Shown: positions 1 to 8,871, numbered from the stretch's first letter. The stretch: DNA of 64,000 bases from Elstera cyanobacteriorum (GCF_002251735.1 NZ_NOXS01000032.1:248001-312000); one strand, 5' to 3'. The notes: generated by a model from the letters alone, not told the origin. A program made the numbers and translations.

Positions 1-431
1 TCGCACGTCAGGATATCTCCGCCGCCCAGGTGGAAACGCTGGCCGCTACGTTTGCTGGCATCGTCACCGCCGAAGGCGGCGCGGTTGCTAAGCAAGAATA
101 TTGGGGTCTGCGCAATCTCGCCTTCAAGATCCGTAAGAACCGCAAGGGTCATTACGTGCTGTTCAATCTCGATGCCCCGGCTCCCGCCGTGCTCGAAATG
201 GAACGCAACATGCGGATCAACGAAGACGTCATCCGGTTCATGACCGTGCGCGTCGATGAACTGGAAGAAGGTCCGTCGGCCGTTCTGTCGAACCGTGGCG
301 AACGCAGCGAGCGGGGCGAACGCGGTGAACGGGGCGAGCGCGGTGATCGCGGCGACCGTTACGAACGCGGCCCGCGCCGCCGGGATGATGATGACCGCGG
401 CCGTGGCGCCGACGATCAGGTTGGGGAGTAA
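1..431 (+). CDS. rpsF: 30S ribosomal protein S6 (5' end outside window)
   Basis: Small-subunit ribosomal protein that pairs with S18 on the 16S platform. The reading frame is open from the window edge, so roughly the first ten residues are missing. The visible part has the S6 core, including [20 protein letters not shown] and [18 protein letters not shown] long charged C-terminal tail follows (from about base 290), built from RGER/RGDR repeats and ending in an Asp-rich stretch. Alphaproteobacterial S6 proteins often have extended C-termini, but this repeat is unusually regular. The stop lies 5 bases before the rpsR start, so the two are co-translated in the usual rpsF-rpsR-rplI order. A GTG at base 30 is in frame but is internal to the protein. 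Confidence 0.95.
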   Translation, partial: ARQDISAAQVETLAATFAGIVTAEGGAVAKQEYWGLRNLAFKIRKNRKGHYVLFNLDAPAPAVLEMERNMRINEDVIRFMTVRVDELEEGPSAVLSNRGERSERGERGERGERGDRGDRYERGPRRRDDDDRGRGADDQVGE

Positions 432-436
432 GACTA

Positions 437-673
437 ATGCAAGCTGGTGGTCGTCGTCCGTTTTTCCGTCGCCGCAAGTCCTGCCCGTTCTCCGGCCCGA
501 ATGCGCCGAAGATCGACTATAAGGACATCAAGCTGCTGCAGCGCTTCCTGTCGGAACGCGGCAAGATCGTCCCGTCGCGCATCACCGCCGTGTCGGTGAA
601 GAAGCAGCGCGAACTCGCTCAGGCGATCAAGCGCGCCCGCTTCCTTGGGTTGCTGCCGTATCTGATCGGCTAA
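437..673 (+). CDS. rpsR: 30S ribosomal protein S18
   Basis: A 78-residue S18, the normal length. The basic N-terminus ([15 protein letters not shown]) and the core [25 protein letters not shown] are diagnostic. S18 binds 16S rRNA as a heterodimer with S6, whose gene ends five bases upstream. Downstream there is a 220-base gap containing a stem-loop before rplI. Confidence 0.97.
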   Translation: MQAGGRRPFFRRRKSCPFSGPNAPKIDYKDIKLLQRFLSERGKIVPSRITAVSVKKQRELAQAIKRARFLGLLPYLIG

Positions 674-691
674 GTCGCGACTAAAGCCTTC

Positions 692-719
692 CGGCCGGGC
701 TGGTTTTCCAGTCCGGCCG
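692..719 (+). other. Stem-loop between rpsR and rplI
   Basis: A 12-bp stem (692-703 with 708-719, one G-T pair) closes a TTTT loop 18 bases after rpsR. No T-run follows, so it is not a classical intrinsic terminator. It could act as an mRNA 3'-end stabiliser or a processing or attenuation element between rpsR and rplI. The rest of the 220-base gap (674-893) shows no coding signal apart from the rplI ribosome-binding site at 881-886. Confidence 0.6.
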
Positions 720-893
720 CCGCGCTGCCCCGCCTTGCGGACAGCAAGCCCTGATCGAAGGGCGCAGTAGCCGGTTTTGCGGCGGCTCTGCGGTACGGTT
801 TCCGAGGGAAACCCATCCGTGGGGCATAGCCGCTGGAAGGGTTCATCATCTCCCCGCCCCTGCGCGGGTTTGGAAATCGTAAAGGAAACCATC

Positions 894-1466
894 ATGGTTG
901 CTCTCGTTCTGCTCGAACGTGTCGAAAACCTCGGCCAGATCGGCGATGTCGTCAACGTTCGCCCGGGCTATGCCCGTAACTATCTGCTGCCGCAGAAAAA
1001 GGCCCTCCGCGCCACGAAGGCGAACCTGGAAGCCTTCGAAGCCCGCAAGGCCCAGATCTTCGCCGACAATCTGAAGCGCAAGGAAGAAGCCGAAGCCGCC
1101 GCTGCCAAGATGGAAGGGCTGAAGCTCGCCCTGGTCCGTCAGGCCGGTGAAAGCGGTCAGCTTTACGGTTCGGTCAATGGCCGCGACGTGTCGGAAGCCA
1201 CCACCGAAGCCGGTTTCACCATCCATCGCAACCAGGTTGTGATCGACACCCCGATCAAGACGACGGGCGTGCATTCGGTGCGCATCACCCTGCATCCGGA
1301 AGTTTCGGTCGGCGTGATCATCGCCGTCGCCCAGACCCGCGAAGAAGCCGATGCGCTGCTGGCTGGCCGCGACCTGCGCGCTGAAGCCGCCGCTGACGAA
1401 GCCGCTGACGAAGCCGCGTTGGCCGCTGAATTGGCCTCGGCGGCTGCGGCCCGCGAAGCCGAATAA
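894..1466 (+). CDS. rplI: 50S ribosomal protein L9
   Basis: A 190-residue L9 that binds 23S rRNA near the L1 stalk. The N-terminal domain carries the family signature (MVALVLLERVENLGQIGDVV, then VRPGYARNYLLP). A long helix and a C-terminal domain follow. The last 30 or so residues are an Ala/Glu-rich extension beyond the usual 150-residue protein. The ATG at 894 is chosen because AAAGGA lies at the right distance (881-886) and L9 proteins begin at this Met; the open frame extends further upstream without homology. A strong terminator follows. Confidence 0.97.
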   Translation: MVALVLLERVENLGQIGDVVNVRPGYARNYLLPQKKALRATKANLEAFEARKAQIFADNLKRKEEAEAAAAKMEGLKLALVRQAGESGQLYGSVNGRDVSEATTEAGFTIHRNQVVIDTPIKTTGVHSVRITLHPEVSVGVIIAVAQTREEADALLAGRDLRAEAAADEAADEAALAAELASAAAAREAE

Positions 1467-1494
1467 TTTCGGTTTCACGGCGCGAGCCTTTAAG

Positions 1495-1526
1495 GCCGCC
1501 TCGGTTTTTGCCGGGGCGGCTTTTTT
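1495..1526 (+). terminator. Intrinsic terminator after rplI
   Basis: A 10-bp GC-rich stem (1495-1504 with 1511-1520, one G-T pair) is followed directly by TTTTTT. It ends the ribosomal-protein operon before dnaB. Confidence 0.92.
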
Positions 1527-1553
1527 GCTATTGAAGGGGCGCTTAGGTATAGT
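1525..1553 (+). promoter_or_regulatory. Candidate dnaB promoter (leaderless transcript)
   Basis: TTGCTA (1525-1530), a 17-base spacer, then TATAGT (1548-1553). The -10 box ends 8 bases before the dnaB ATG, so the predicted start of transcription falls at or within two bases of the start codon. No Shine-Dalgarno sequence lies in the 8 bases between. Confidence 0.5.
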
Positions 1554-1561
1554 ACCGCATC

Positions 1562-3073
1562 ATGGATGATTATCCGCTACCCGACGACTATCCGACCGAC
1601 GCCGCCCCAGGGTCTGGCCTGCCTGCCGTTCAAACCGAACGGCTCGGCCTGCCCATCCGCCTGCCGCCCCATAATGATGAGGCGGAAATGGCGCTGCTGG
1701 GCGCCATTCTGCACAATAATCGCGCTTTTGAACGGGTGATCGAGTTCCTGCGGCCGGAGCATTTTGCCAACCGCGTCCACGGTAAGATTTTCGAAGCGGT
1801 CGGCAAGCTGATCGACCGAGGGCAGATCGCCGACCCGATTACCCTGAAGCAATATTTCGAAGCCCATCAGGATTTGGCCGAGATCGGCGGGTTTCAATAT
1901 CTGATGACCTTGGCCTCCTCCCTCGTCTCGGTCATCAATGCCGAAGATTATGGCCGGGTCGTCTATGAGCTCTTTATCCGCCGCCAGTTGATTGAGATTG
2001 GCGAGGAGGCGGTTAATCTCGCCTTCAGCCCAGCGCCCGATCAGGACGCGCGCAAGCAGATCGAAATCGTCGAACAGCAGCTCTTCAACCTCGCGACCAT
2101 CGGCGATATCGAAAGCGGCTTCCAGCCCTTCCATCAGGCGATCACCGCGTCCCTGCGCATGGCCGAAGCGGCTTTCCGGCGCGACGGCAAGCTCGCGGGT
2201 GTACCGAGCGGGCTGCGTGATTTGGACCGGCTGCTCGGCGGGCTGCATAATTCCGATCTGGTCATCCTCGCCGCACGCCCGTCGATGGGGAAAACCGCGC
2301 TGGCCACCAATATCGCCTATAATGCCGCCCGCGTTGTGAAGGACGAGGAGACGCAGCGGAAACATTCGGTGGCGTTCTTCAGCCTCGAAATGTCGTCCGA
2401 GCAGCTTGCCACCCGTGTTCTGGCCGATGTGGCGCAAATTCAATCGCACCGCATCCAGCGCGGCGAATTGCAGCCCGACGATTTCGAACGGTTGGTTATC
2501 GCCAGCCAGCAGCTCGAACGGCTTAGCCTCTTTATCGACGACACCCCCGCCCTGTCGATTACCGCCGTCCGTACCCGCGCGCGGCGCTTGAAGCGGCAAT
2601 CGGGCCTTGATCTGATCGTCGTCGATTACCTGCAACTGCTGCGCGGGTCGGACAGCCGCAGCGACAACCGCGTGCAGGAAGTCTCGGAAATCACGCGCGG
2701 CCTGAAGGCCATCGCTAAAGAACTCGATGTTCCCGTCATCGCCCTGTCGCAGCTTTCGCGTCAGGTCGAAAACCGCGAAGACAAGCGCCCGCAATTGGCC
2801 GACCTGCGCGAATCCGGCTCCATCGAGCAGGATGCCGACGTGGTGATGTTCATTTACCGCGAAGAATATTATCTGGCGCGCAAGGAACCCGCCGAAGGCA
2901 CCGCCGAACATGACGCCTGGCAGGCGGAAATGGAGCGCTTTCACAATCGCGCCGAAATTATTATCGCTAAACAGCGCCACGGCCCTATCGGTCGCGTCGT
3001 CGTCCATTTCGACGGCAATACCACGCGCTTCAGCGATCTTGCCGAAAGCGGACATCTACCCGATGAATATTAA
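1562..3073 (+). CDS. dnaB: Replicative DNA helicase DnaB
   Basis: A 503-residue hexameric helicase that unwinds DNA at the replication fork and partners DnaG and the polymerase III holoenzyme. The N-terminal domain covers about residues 35-140 (NDEAEMALLGAILHNNRAFE). The RecA-like domain has Walker A ARPSMGKTAL near residue 240, the Walker B region LIVVDYLQLLRG, and the SQLSRQVE and DLRESGSIEQDAD motifs. The ATG at 1562 fits the family start, but no ribosome-binding site precedes it. The 3' end overlaps the start of the sugar epimerase gene by 11 bases, so the two are probably translationally coupled. Confidence 0.97.
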   Translation: MDDYPLPDDYPTDAAPGSGLPAVQTERLGLPIRLPPHNDEAEMALLGAILHNNRAFERVIEFLRPEHFANRVHGKIFEAVGKLIDRGQIADPITLKQYFEAHQDLAEIGGFQYLMTLASSLVSVINAEDYGRVVYELFIRRQLIEIGEEAVNLAFSPAPDQDARKQIEIVEQQLFNLATIGDIESGFQPFHQAITASLRMAEAAFRRDGKLAGVPSGLRDLDRLLGGLHNSDLVILAARPSMGKTALATNIAYNAARVVKDEETQRKHSVAFFSLEMSSEQLATRVLADVAQIQSHRIQRGELQPDDFERLVIASQQLERLSLFIDDTPALSITAVRTRARRLKRQSGLDLIVVDYLQLLRGSDSRSDNRVQEVSEITRGLKAIAKELDVPVIALSQLSRQVENREDKRPQLADLRESGSIEQDADVVMFIYREEYYLARKEPAEGTAEHDAWQAEMERFHNRAEIIIAKQRHGPIGRVVVHFDGNTTRFSDLAESGHLPDEY

Positions 3074-4220
3074 ATCGACCGCCCAGGATTGGGCCGACCG
3101 CTGCCGGGCATGGCTGCGAGACGCGCATCTGCCTCTCTGGGCCAAGTACGGGGTTGACCGGGCGGGCTGGGGCTTCCACGAACGGCTCGACGCGGCAACC
3201 CTTGCGCCGACCGGCCCCGATCAGCGCCGGTCGATGGTCTGCGCCCGGCAGCTCTACCTGTGGAGCGCCGCCAGCCGGGCCTTTGGGCTTGCCGAACACC
3301 GCGCCCTTGCAGAGCGGGCCTATCAAACCCTGGTCGAACGGTTCCCCGACCGGGAAAATGGCGGCTGGGTTTTTAGCCTAAAATCCGACGGCAGCCTGCT
3401 GGACGGTCGCAAGGATTTTTACGCCCACGCCTTCATTCTCTTCGCTCTAGGGCATTACGCCCCCATCGGCGCGCAAGGGACGGAAGCCTTAATGCTCGCT
3501 CGGGTCACCTGGGGGCTCCTGCAAAAGAAGCTCATGCGCCCGCAAGGCTGGCTCGCCGCCGAGGCATCAAGCCATTGGCATATCGGTAGCGACCGGCTGG
3601 TGCAGAACCCGCACATGCACTTGTTCGAAGCGCTGCTAACCCTAGCCGAGGTTGACCCCACAGGGGGCTACGATCGCGGGGCGCAGCATTTGATCACCCT
3701 CTTCGAAACCCGGCTTTTCGATGGGACGCTCGGCGAGTTTTTCGACGCCGATGGTCGAGCGAGTGGTGCAGAAGGCCAGATTTTAGAACCCGGCCACCAT
3801 TTCGAATGGGCGTGGCTGCTGCGCGACGCCGCGCGGGTTCTCGGCGAACCCCGCCTTGTGCCTCTCGCTGACCGCCTAACCCATTGGGCCGAGAGTACCG
3901 GAACCGATACTACCCACGGCGGCACTTATGACCAGATCAGCCGGACGGGCGATATTCTACAGCCCGATAAGCGCATTTGGCCGCAGTCGGAAGCGGTTAA
4001 AACCTATGCAACAGCCTATGCCGCAGCCCCGTCCGCCGAGACGCTTGCGCCGCTACTCGCGCGCCTTAGCTTTCTCTTTGATTACTATCTGCTGCCGGAC
4101 GGGCGTTGGCACGAGCATCTTCGCGCCGATTTAACCCCCATCGCACCCTATTTGCCCGCCAGCACCCCCTATCACATCGCCTTCGCGCTGCTGGAAGCCC
4201 TGAAAGCCCTCGAAGCCTAA
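3063..4220 (+). CDS. AGE-family sugar epimerase/isomerase
   Basis: A 385-residue member of the N-acylglucosamine 2-epimerase / mannose-6-phosphate isomerase-like (alpha/alpha)6-barrel family, about the usual length. Visible family features are GWGFHERLD near the N-terminus, MVCARQLYLWSAA, the histidine-containing NPHMHLFEALLTL, EPGHHFEWAWLL and WPQSEAVKTYA; these line the barrel active site. The exact sugar (mannose, glucosamine derivative or glucose) cannot be told from sequence. The ATG at 3063 lies inside the dnaB stop region and has no ribosome-binding site, which suggests coupling to dnaB translation. The frame is open further upstream inside dnaB without homology. The 3' end meets the opposite gene tail to tail. 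Confidence 0.85.
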   Translation: MNIKSTAQDWADRCRAWLRDAHLPLWAKYGVDRAGWGFHERLDAATLAPTGPDQRRSMVCARQLYLWSAASRAFGLAEHRALAERAYQTLVERFPDRENGGWVFSLKSDGSLLDGRKDFYAHAFILFALGHYAPIGAQGTEALMLARVTWGLLQKKLMRPQGWLAAEASSHWHIGSDRLVQNPHMHLFEALLTLAEVDPTGGYDRGAQHLITLFETRLFDGTLGEFFDADGRASGAEGQILEPGHHFEWAWLLRDAARVLGEPRLVPLADRLTHWAESTGTDTTHGGTYDQISRTGDILQPDKRIWPQSEAVKTYATAYAAAPSAETLAPLLARLSFLFDYYLLPDGRWHEHLRADLTPIAPYLPASTPYHIAFALLEALKALEA

Positions 4221-4480
4221 GTGCTTTCCGGTGTGGGCGCCGACCAAACGAGATTGGGGCGACTGAACGGCTTTAGGTCCATCCGATAGGCACGCGCTTC
4301 TTCCTCCGCCAGATGGGCGGCGGCTTCGATGAAGCTGGCAACGGCGCCTAATCCCGCCTGATCGGCTTCTTCGGCCAAGGAATTGAGGCATGCCGCAATC
4401 GCCGCCGCCGTGCGGGCGGTGTGATGCGCGCTCATGCCCACTAAAGCTGGGCCGCTGCCCTGATCGGAATGGTCATACAT
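4217..4480 (-). CDS. Small hypothetical protein
   Basis: An 87-residue protein of unknown function, rich in Ala and Glu, with likely helices (TARTAAAIAACLNSLAEEAD and FIEAAAHLAEEEARAYRMDL). The start at 4480 is chosen because AGGAGGT lies five to six bases upstream; the open frame continues without a better signal. There is no signal peptide or membrane segment. It converges with the AGE epimerase gene and overlaps its stop by three bases. The helix pattern suggests a small cytoplasmic helical bundle; nothing links it to a pathway. Confidence 0.65.
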   Translation of the reverse strand: MYDHSDQGSGPALVGMSAHHTARTAAAIAACLNSLAEEADQAGLGAVASFIEAAAHLAEEEARAYRMDLKPFSRPNLVWSAPTPEST

Positions 4481-5080
4481 CGTACACCTCCTGTCCCGGA
4501 CAGGAATTAAACCGGTAAAATCATCAAAAGCCAATAGAATTTATCCCGAATATATATGTATTCAATCATCGTCTTGTAACATTAAATTAAATTTCCCTGT
4601 TATAACAAATATAAATCGACCAATCCGTCGATGTACTCGCCAACAGCGGGTGAAAGTTTACACTTGCGGCATCAGAATCCCCTCCCCTCCTTACACGCCG
4701 TTACAGTGCAATCAAAGTCTATAAACACTTTTTAGTTGATTATAAGAACGCCGGAGCGTCTTTAAAAAACTTTTGCGGCGGCCAGTTCGAATATCCCGAT
4801 AGGTGGGAGCAAACGCTAGGACTTACACGGGCTTTTCCCTATTTTCGATCTGGGGTACGGGCTGCGACGATCCGTCTCCGCAACAGGGTATCGCAGGCTT
4901 GGGTTTCGCAGACAAAATACGCATGTTATCGCTATAATATTCAAAAGAATTTGACCAGAAAGTCAGATCATCCGTGCAGAAGATCAACGATAATATCTGC
5001 CTCAGGCGCATCAAAATTATCTGTTACTTAAGGATTTAATTTCAAAATTTTATTCCAAAGTAAGACCTGTTGGAGAAATT

Positions 5081-5096
5081 TGGTCTTTTTTTTGCT
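5081..5096 (+). promoter_or_regulatory. Candidate sigma-54 promoter
   Basis: The GG (5082-5083) and GC (5094-5095) are exactly 10 bases apart within TGGTCT-N5-TTGCT, close to the -24/-12 consensus TGGCAC-N5-TTGCA. Transcription from it would give a leader of about 130 bases before the chemoreceptor. The T-rich spacer raises the chance of a fortuitous match. Confidence 0.3.
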
Positions 5097-5128
5097 TAGG
5101 GAATGCCAACGCACGCGAAGAAGCGATG

Positions 5129-5149
5129 ACAAGCCTGTGATAGGCTTGT
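5129..5149. repeat. Inverted repeat upstream of chemoreceptor gene
   Basis: ACAAGCCT (5129-5136) and AGGCTTGT (5142-5149) form a perfect 8-bp inverted repeat with a 5-base loop. It lies downstream of the candidate sigma-54 promoter, so it could be a leader hairpin or an operator. Confidence 0.5.
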
Positions 5150-5234
5150 TACAGTTTCCGTAACTTAGCTTACAGTTGCATCGGCGGGCGATGCGGTCGG
5201 GAGGCCCATTCAACGCCGGATTAAAGGGGGACAC

Positions 5235-7343
5235 ATGGCTCGTGGGGGAGTTATGGGGATCCGAGGCCGGTTGATTACCGGTTTCGCCGCCATTGGGGTT
5301 GTTTTTGCGGGAATGGTGGCCTTCACCATTCAACGGACGGAAACGAACCGCAGCGTCGTCGATCAGATGGTGCGAAGCCGCGTTCCATCGGCATTGGCGG
5401 GGCAGAAGCTGGCCGCGTCGGTTTACGGTAGCCTTGAAAGTCTAAGGGCCTATATGGCCCTGCGCGAGCGGAACCGGCTTCTAGCCTGGCAAGCCGCCTG
5501 GGTTCGTATCGCCAACGAGCGTGAAGCAATTGCCGAGCAATTGACCCAAGCCCATCTGACCGATGGCGAGCGCGCCGACTGGGATCGGCTAACCGCCGCG
5601 CTGACCCCGCTCGAAGCCGCCCAGAAGGAGGTCGTCGCCCTCCTCGGCACGCCCGAGGAAACCAAGGGGATGACGCTGTTTACCGAAGAAGCGCAGCCGC
5701 AGATCGCCCGTGCCATCGCTATGGCCCGCACGCTGATCGAAGACGAAGCGCGCACCCCAGAAGGCGGGCCGCGTAAGGCGCTGCTGGAAACCTTCGCCCA
5801 TATTCGCGGGGAAGCGGTCCAAGTTCTCGCCTCGCTACAAACCTATCTGATGACGGGCAGCCCCGAGTATAAGCAACAGTATGAAAGCGTCTGGCAGAGC
5901 TTATCCGCCCGAATTCAAAGCCTGGATCGTCAGCAGGAGTTGATGACCGGCAGCCAGCGGATGGCAGGCGCGTCGCTGAAGCAGCTTATGCTGCAAATTC
6001 AGCCTCTCGCGACCGAGTTGATCGAGCTGCGCCAGCAGGCGGCCTGGAATCAGGCCGATTATCTGCTCAATACCAAAGTCACGCCGCTGATCGATAAGTT
6101 GATGGATCAATTGGAGGGGCGGCAGGATGCCATGGGCCTGCGGTCCGGTGGTTTTATCACGGTGCAAAGCCGAATGGTGGAGCTAGAGGCGGATACGGTC
6201 GCCGACTCGGCCCAGGAGTTGCGCCAAACCCTAATCTTGCTGCTGATCGGCACCCTTTTGCTGACTGTGCTGATTGTGATCGCCACGCAGCGCGGCATCG
6301 TTCCCCCGTTGACGCAGATGACCGAGGCGATGACCCAGCTCGCCAATGGCGTGCTGAATATCAAAATCCCCGCCCTGGGACGGCGGGACGAAGTGGGCCG
6401 CATGGCCGCCGCGGTCCAAGTTTTCAAAGAAAACGCCGAGCGCGTTCAAGCGATGGAGCAAGAAGCCGAAGCCCAAGCCCGCCGGGTCGAGGAGGAAAAA
6501 CAGGCGGCGATGGCGGCAATGGCAACCGAGTTCGAGAACTCCGTCGCGGCCATCGTCACCAGCGTCTCTTCAGCAGCAGATCACATGCGCGCCAGCGCCG
6601 AATCCCTCTCCGATACGGCGGCACAAGCGCTAACCCAAACCCATACGGTCGCCGAAGCCGCCGAACAGGGCAGCCATAATGTTCAAACCGTCGCCAGCGC
6701 GGCGGAAGAACTGACGGCCTCAATCCAGGAAATCGCCCGCCAAGTGACCGAAGCAAATCGCGTCGCCCAGCAGGCGGTTGATGAAGCCGGAACGACGAAT
6801 AATGGTGTGCAGCAGCTTGCTATTGCTGCCGTGCGGATTGATGACGTCGTCCGCCTCATTCAAGCGATCGCCGAGCAAACCAACCTCTTAGCCCTGAATG
6901 CGACGATCGAGGCCGCGCGGGCGGGCGACGCAGGGAAGGGTTTTGCCGTCGTGGCGAATGAGGTGAAGGCATTGGCCAGCCAAACCGCCAAGGCCACCGA
7001 GGATATTCAGGCACAGATTGGCGCCATTCAGCGGGAAAGCAGCCAATCGGCCAAAGCGATCCAGTCGGTTGCCGGAATCATCGGCTCGATCAGCCATATC
7101 ACCGCTACCGTCGCTGCAGCCGTGGAGCAACAAGGGGCCGCAACGCGGGAGATTACGCGCAATGTTCAGGAAGCCGCCGACGGCACGCGGCTGGTATCCG
7201 ATAATATTATGGCCGTGCGATCAACGGCGGAAGCCACCGGGGCCTCGGCCTCGCAAGTTCTAAGCGTTGCGGGCAACCTATCGCAGCAGGCGGGTATTCT
7301 AAGGTCGGCGGTGCAGGACTTTGTTGCCCGTGTCCGGGCCTAG
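5235..7343 (+). CDS. Methyl-accepting chemotaxis protein
   Basis: A 702-residue inner-membrane chemoreceptor that signals to CheA/CheW. The order is: N-terminal membrane segment (about 10-30), a large periplasmic helical ligand-binding region (about 31-328), a second membrane segment ([17 protein letters not shown], about 331-347), HAMP (to about 405, with [20 protein letters not shown]), then the cytoplasmic signalling domain. The hairpin tip near 546-580 reads [20 protein letters not shown], the conserved CheA/CheW contact. ATG 5235 has AAAGGGGG upstream; ATG 5253 with GGGGGAG is an equally plausible start. The ligand is unknown; no che genes are adjacent. Confidence 0.93.
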   Translation: MARGGVMGIRGRLITGFAAIGVVFAGMVAFTIQRTETNRSVVDQMVRSRVPSALAGQKLAASVYGSLESLRAYMALRERNRLLAWQAAWVRIANEREAIAEQLTQAHLTDGERADWDRLTAALTPLEAAQKEVVALLGTPEETKGMTLFTEEAQPQIARAIAMARTLIEDEARTPEGGPRKALLETFAHIRGEAVQVLASLQTYLMTGSPEYKQQYESVWQSLSARIQSLDRQQELMTGSQRMAGASLKQLMLQIQPLATELIELRQQAAWNQADYLLNTKVTPLIDKLMDQLEGRQDAMGLRSGGFITVQSRMVELEADTVADSAQELRQTLILLLIGTLLLTVLIVIATQRGIVPPLTQMTEAMTQLANGVLNIKIPALGRRDEVGRMAAAVQVFKENAERVQAMEQEAEAQARRVEEEKQAAMAAMATEFENSVAAIVTSVSSAADHMRASAESLSDTAAQALTQTHTVAEAAEQGSHNVQTVASAAEELTASIQEIARQVTEANRVAQQAVDEAGTTNNGVQQLAIAAVRIDDVVRLIQAIAEQTNLLALNATIEAARAGDAGKGFAVVANEVKALASQTAKATEDIQAQIGAIQRESSQSAKAIQSVAGIIGSISHITATVAAAVEQQGAATREITRNVQEAADGTRLVSDNIMAVRSTAEATGASASQVLSVAGNLSQQAGILRSAVQDFVARVRA

Positions 7344-7372
7344 AGCAGTTCGCACAGCTGCGATCCAAGAAA

Positions 7373-7399
7373 AAAGGCGGGGAAATTTTCCCCGCCTTT
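7373..7399. terminator. Bidirectional terminator, chemoreceptor / TRAP protein
   Basis: AAAGGCGGGG (7373-7382) pairs with CCCCGCCTTT (7390-7399). It sits between the convergent chemoreceptor and TRAP genes. A-rich sequence on the left gives a U-run for minus-strand transcripts; plus-strand transcripts end in UUUC. Confidence 0.85.
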
Positions 7400-7411
7400 C
7401 GTACCTTCAGC

Positions 7412-8509
7412 CTATTTTTTCGGCGGCTGGCCGCCACCGGAATAGACGAAGTTATCAAAGGTGTTTTCAGCGACCCGGAACCAAGCGTATTGGTCTTCGC
7501 GGAACGCTTTCCACGGTTCGTAGATCTTCTTGAACTTTTCGTTCTTGCTCGCGACTTCCTCGTAAAGATCGAACGCCGCTTTATAGCAGGCCGCCATCAC
7601 TTCACGCGGGAACGGACGCAGCAGCGCGCCACTGCCGACCAGCTTGCGCAGGGCCAGCGGGTTTGCGGCGTCGTACTTTGCCAGCATGTAATTGTTGCCA
7701 TCGGCGCACGCCGTTTCCAGCGCCTGCTGATAATGCTTCGGCAGGGCCTGGAACTGGGCATCATTCACCAGCATCGACAACTGGGCGCCACCTTCCCACC
7801 AGCCCGGATAGTAGTAATACTTGGCGACCTTGTAGAAGCCGAGCTTTTCATCGTCATATGGGCCGATCCATTCGGCGGCGTCGATAGTGCCCTTTTCCAG
7901 CGCCGGATAAATATCACCGCCCGGGATTTGCTGCGGCACAGCGCCAAGCTTTGCCAAGACCTGCCCGGCGAACCCGCCGATGCGCATCTTGAGACCCGAC
8001 AGGTCTTGCACGGTCTTGATTTCCTTACGGAACCAGCCGCCCATCTGCGCGCCCGTATGCCCCAGCGGGATATTGTAGACGTTATAGCCCTTAAAGAAGT
8101 CGCGCAGCAGTTCAAGCCCGCCGCCCTGATACTGCCACGCCATTTGCTGGCGGGTGTTCAGACCGAAGGGGACGGCCGTATCGAACGCAAAGGTCGGGTC
8201 CTTCCCAACGTAATAATAGCTGGCGGTATGGCCGCATTCGACCGTATTGGCCTGCACCGCATCCAACACCTGCAACGCCGGAACCAGCTCGCCGCCCGCG
8301 AACACGCGGATCTGGAACTTACCATCGGTCATTTCGGCAACGCGCTTCGCGGTATGTTCCGCCGCCCCGAAGATCGTATCCAAGCTCTTCGGAAAGCTCG
8401 AGGCGCAACGCCACTTCACTTCGGGGTAGCTCTGCGCAATCGCGGGCGCAGCAATCGTCGTTGCAGCCGCCCCAATCCCTGCGGCCTTCAGAAACTTACG
8501 TCGTTCCAT
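7412..8509 (-). CDS. TRAP transporter substrate-binding protein (DctP/TakP type)
   Basis: A 365-residue periplasmic receptor for a TRAP transporter. The N-terminus has a twin-arginine-like signal (MERRKFLKAAG... ending AIAQS near residue 26). The body carries the DctP fold. GGDIYPALEKGTIDAAEWIG and KYYYYPGWWEGGAQLSML closely resemble the TakP-like branch that binds alpha-keto acids or lactate. The start is supported by GGGAGAGAG just upstream. No membrane partners (DctQ/DctM) are in the window, so either they lie elsewhere or this receptor serves a distant transporter. It converges with the chemoreceptor gene. Confidence 0.9.
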   Translation of the reverse strand: MERRKFLKAAGIGAAATTIAAPAIAQSYPEVKWRCASSFPKSLDTIFGAAEHTAKRVAEMTDGKFQIRVFAGGELVPALQVLDAVQANTVECGHTASYYYVGKDPTFAFDTAVPFGLNTRQQMAWQYQGGGLELLRDFFKGYNVYNIPLGHTGAQMGGWFRKEIKTVQDLSGLKMRIGGFAGQVLAKLGAVPQQIPGGDIYPALEKGTIDAAEWIGPYDDEKLGFYKVAKYYYYPGWWEGGAQLSMLVNDAQFQALPKHYQQALETACADGNNYMLAKYDAANPLALRKLVGSGALLRPFPREVMAACYKAAFDLYEEVASKNEKFKKIYEPWKAFREDQYAWFRVAENTFDNFVYSGGGQPPKK

Positions 8510-8842
8510 AGATCTCTCTCCCCAAAGCTCTCTTTATCTGTTGGTCTTCTCTATCGGTCCGGCTTTGCACCGTTACCATCCCGGCCTGGCCACCCTTTGC
8601 GACGCGATCGTCGGGTCATCTGCAAATCGCATGGCACCTATGCCGAGACAGACCCTAACACCGGGACTGTGAAAAACACAAGATTCGTTTCACTTAAGGA
8701 CGATTGCAGCAATCCTCTTAGTCTCACCCCCTAAGTGCCACCATCAACAGTGATAACCATGTTGGAATTTACGAGTGTTCCCCTGATCTACCCTGCGCCC
8801 CAGGCCCTAAGGAGGGCTGATTCATTCGCCCCCTAGCAAGGC
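8510..8842. other. Intergenic region upstream of TRAP receptor gene
   Basis: About 330 bases between the TRAP receptor start and the tRNA-Lys promoter. I see no gene. It should contain the minus-strand promoter of the TRAP receptor gene, but no strong -35/-10 or -24/-12 match stood out. Confidence 0.5.
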
Positions 8843-8871
8843 TTGACCCCTCGCCCGCCCCCGCTTATGGT
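8843..8871 (+). promoter_or_regulatory. Promoter of tRNA-Lys
   Basis: TTGACC (8843-8848), a 17-base spacer, then TATGGT (8866-8871). The predicted start is about 10 bases before the mature tRNA. Confidence 0.65.

Larger units (their letters stand above)
4481..5234. other. AT-rich gene-free region upstream of chemoreceptor
   Basis: About 750 bases with no convincing gene, much richer in A and T than its surroundings (especially 4540-4760 and 5020-5095). It holds the start region of the 87-aa gene on the minus strand and, toward the right end, a candidate sigma-54 promoter (5081-5096), an 8-bp inverted repeat (5129-5149) and a short repeat GTTAC...GTAAC just after it. Two short minus-strand frames here (4823-5014, 5028-5333) lack family features. 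Confidence 0.6.

Noticed and set aside
1577-3055. A 492-aa open frame antisense to dnaB
   Set aside because: It mirrors the coding frame of dnaB and shows no family features; long antisense frames are expected in GC-rich DNA.
4850-5160. c-di-GMP riboswitch in the chemoreceptor leader
   Set aside because: The conserved GEMM core sequences were not found; only simple inverted repeats are present.
4823-5333. Two small minus-strand frames in the AT-rich region
   Set aside because: No ribosome-binding site of quality, no homology-like pattern, and the second runs into the chemoreceptor gene.
7490-8734. A 414-aa frame antisense to the TRAP receptor gene
   Set aside because: The minus-strand gene has a signal peptide and family motifs; this frame has neither.
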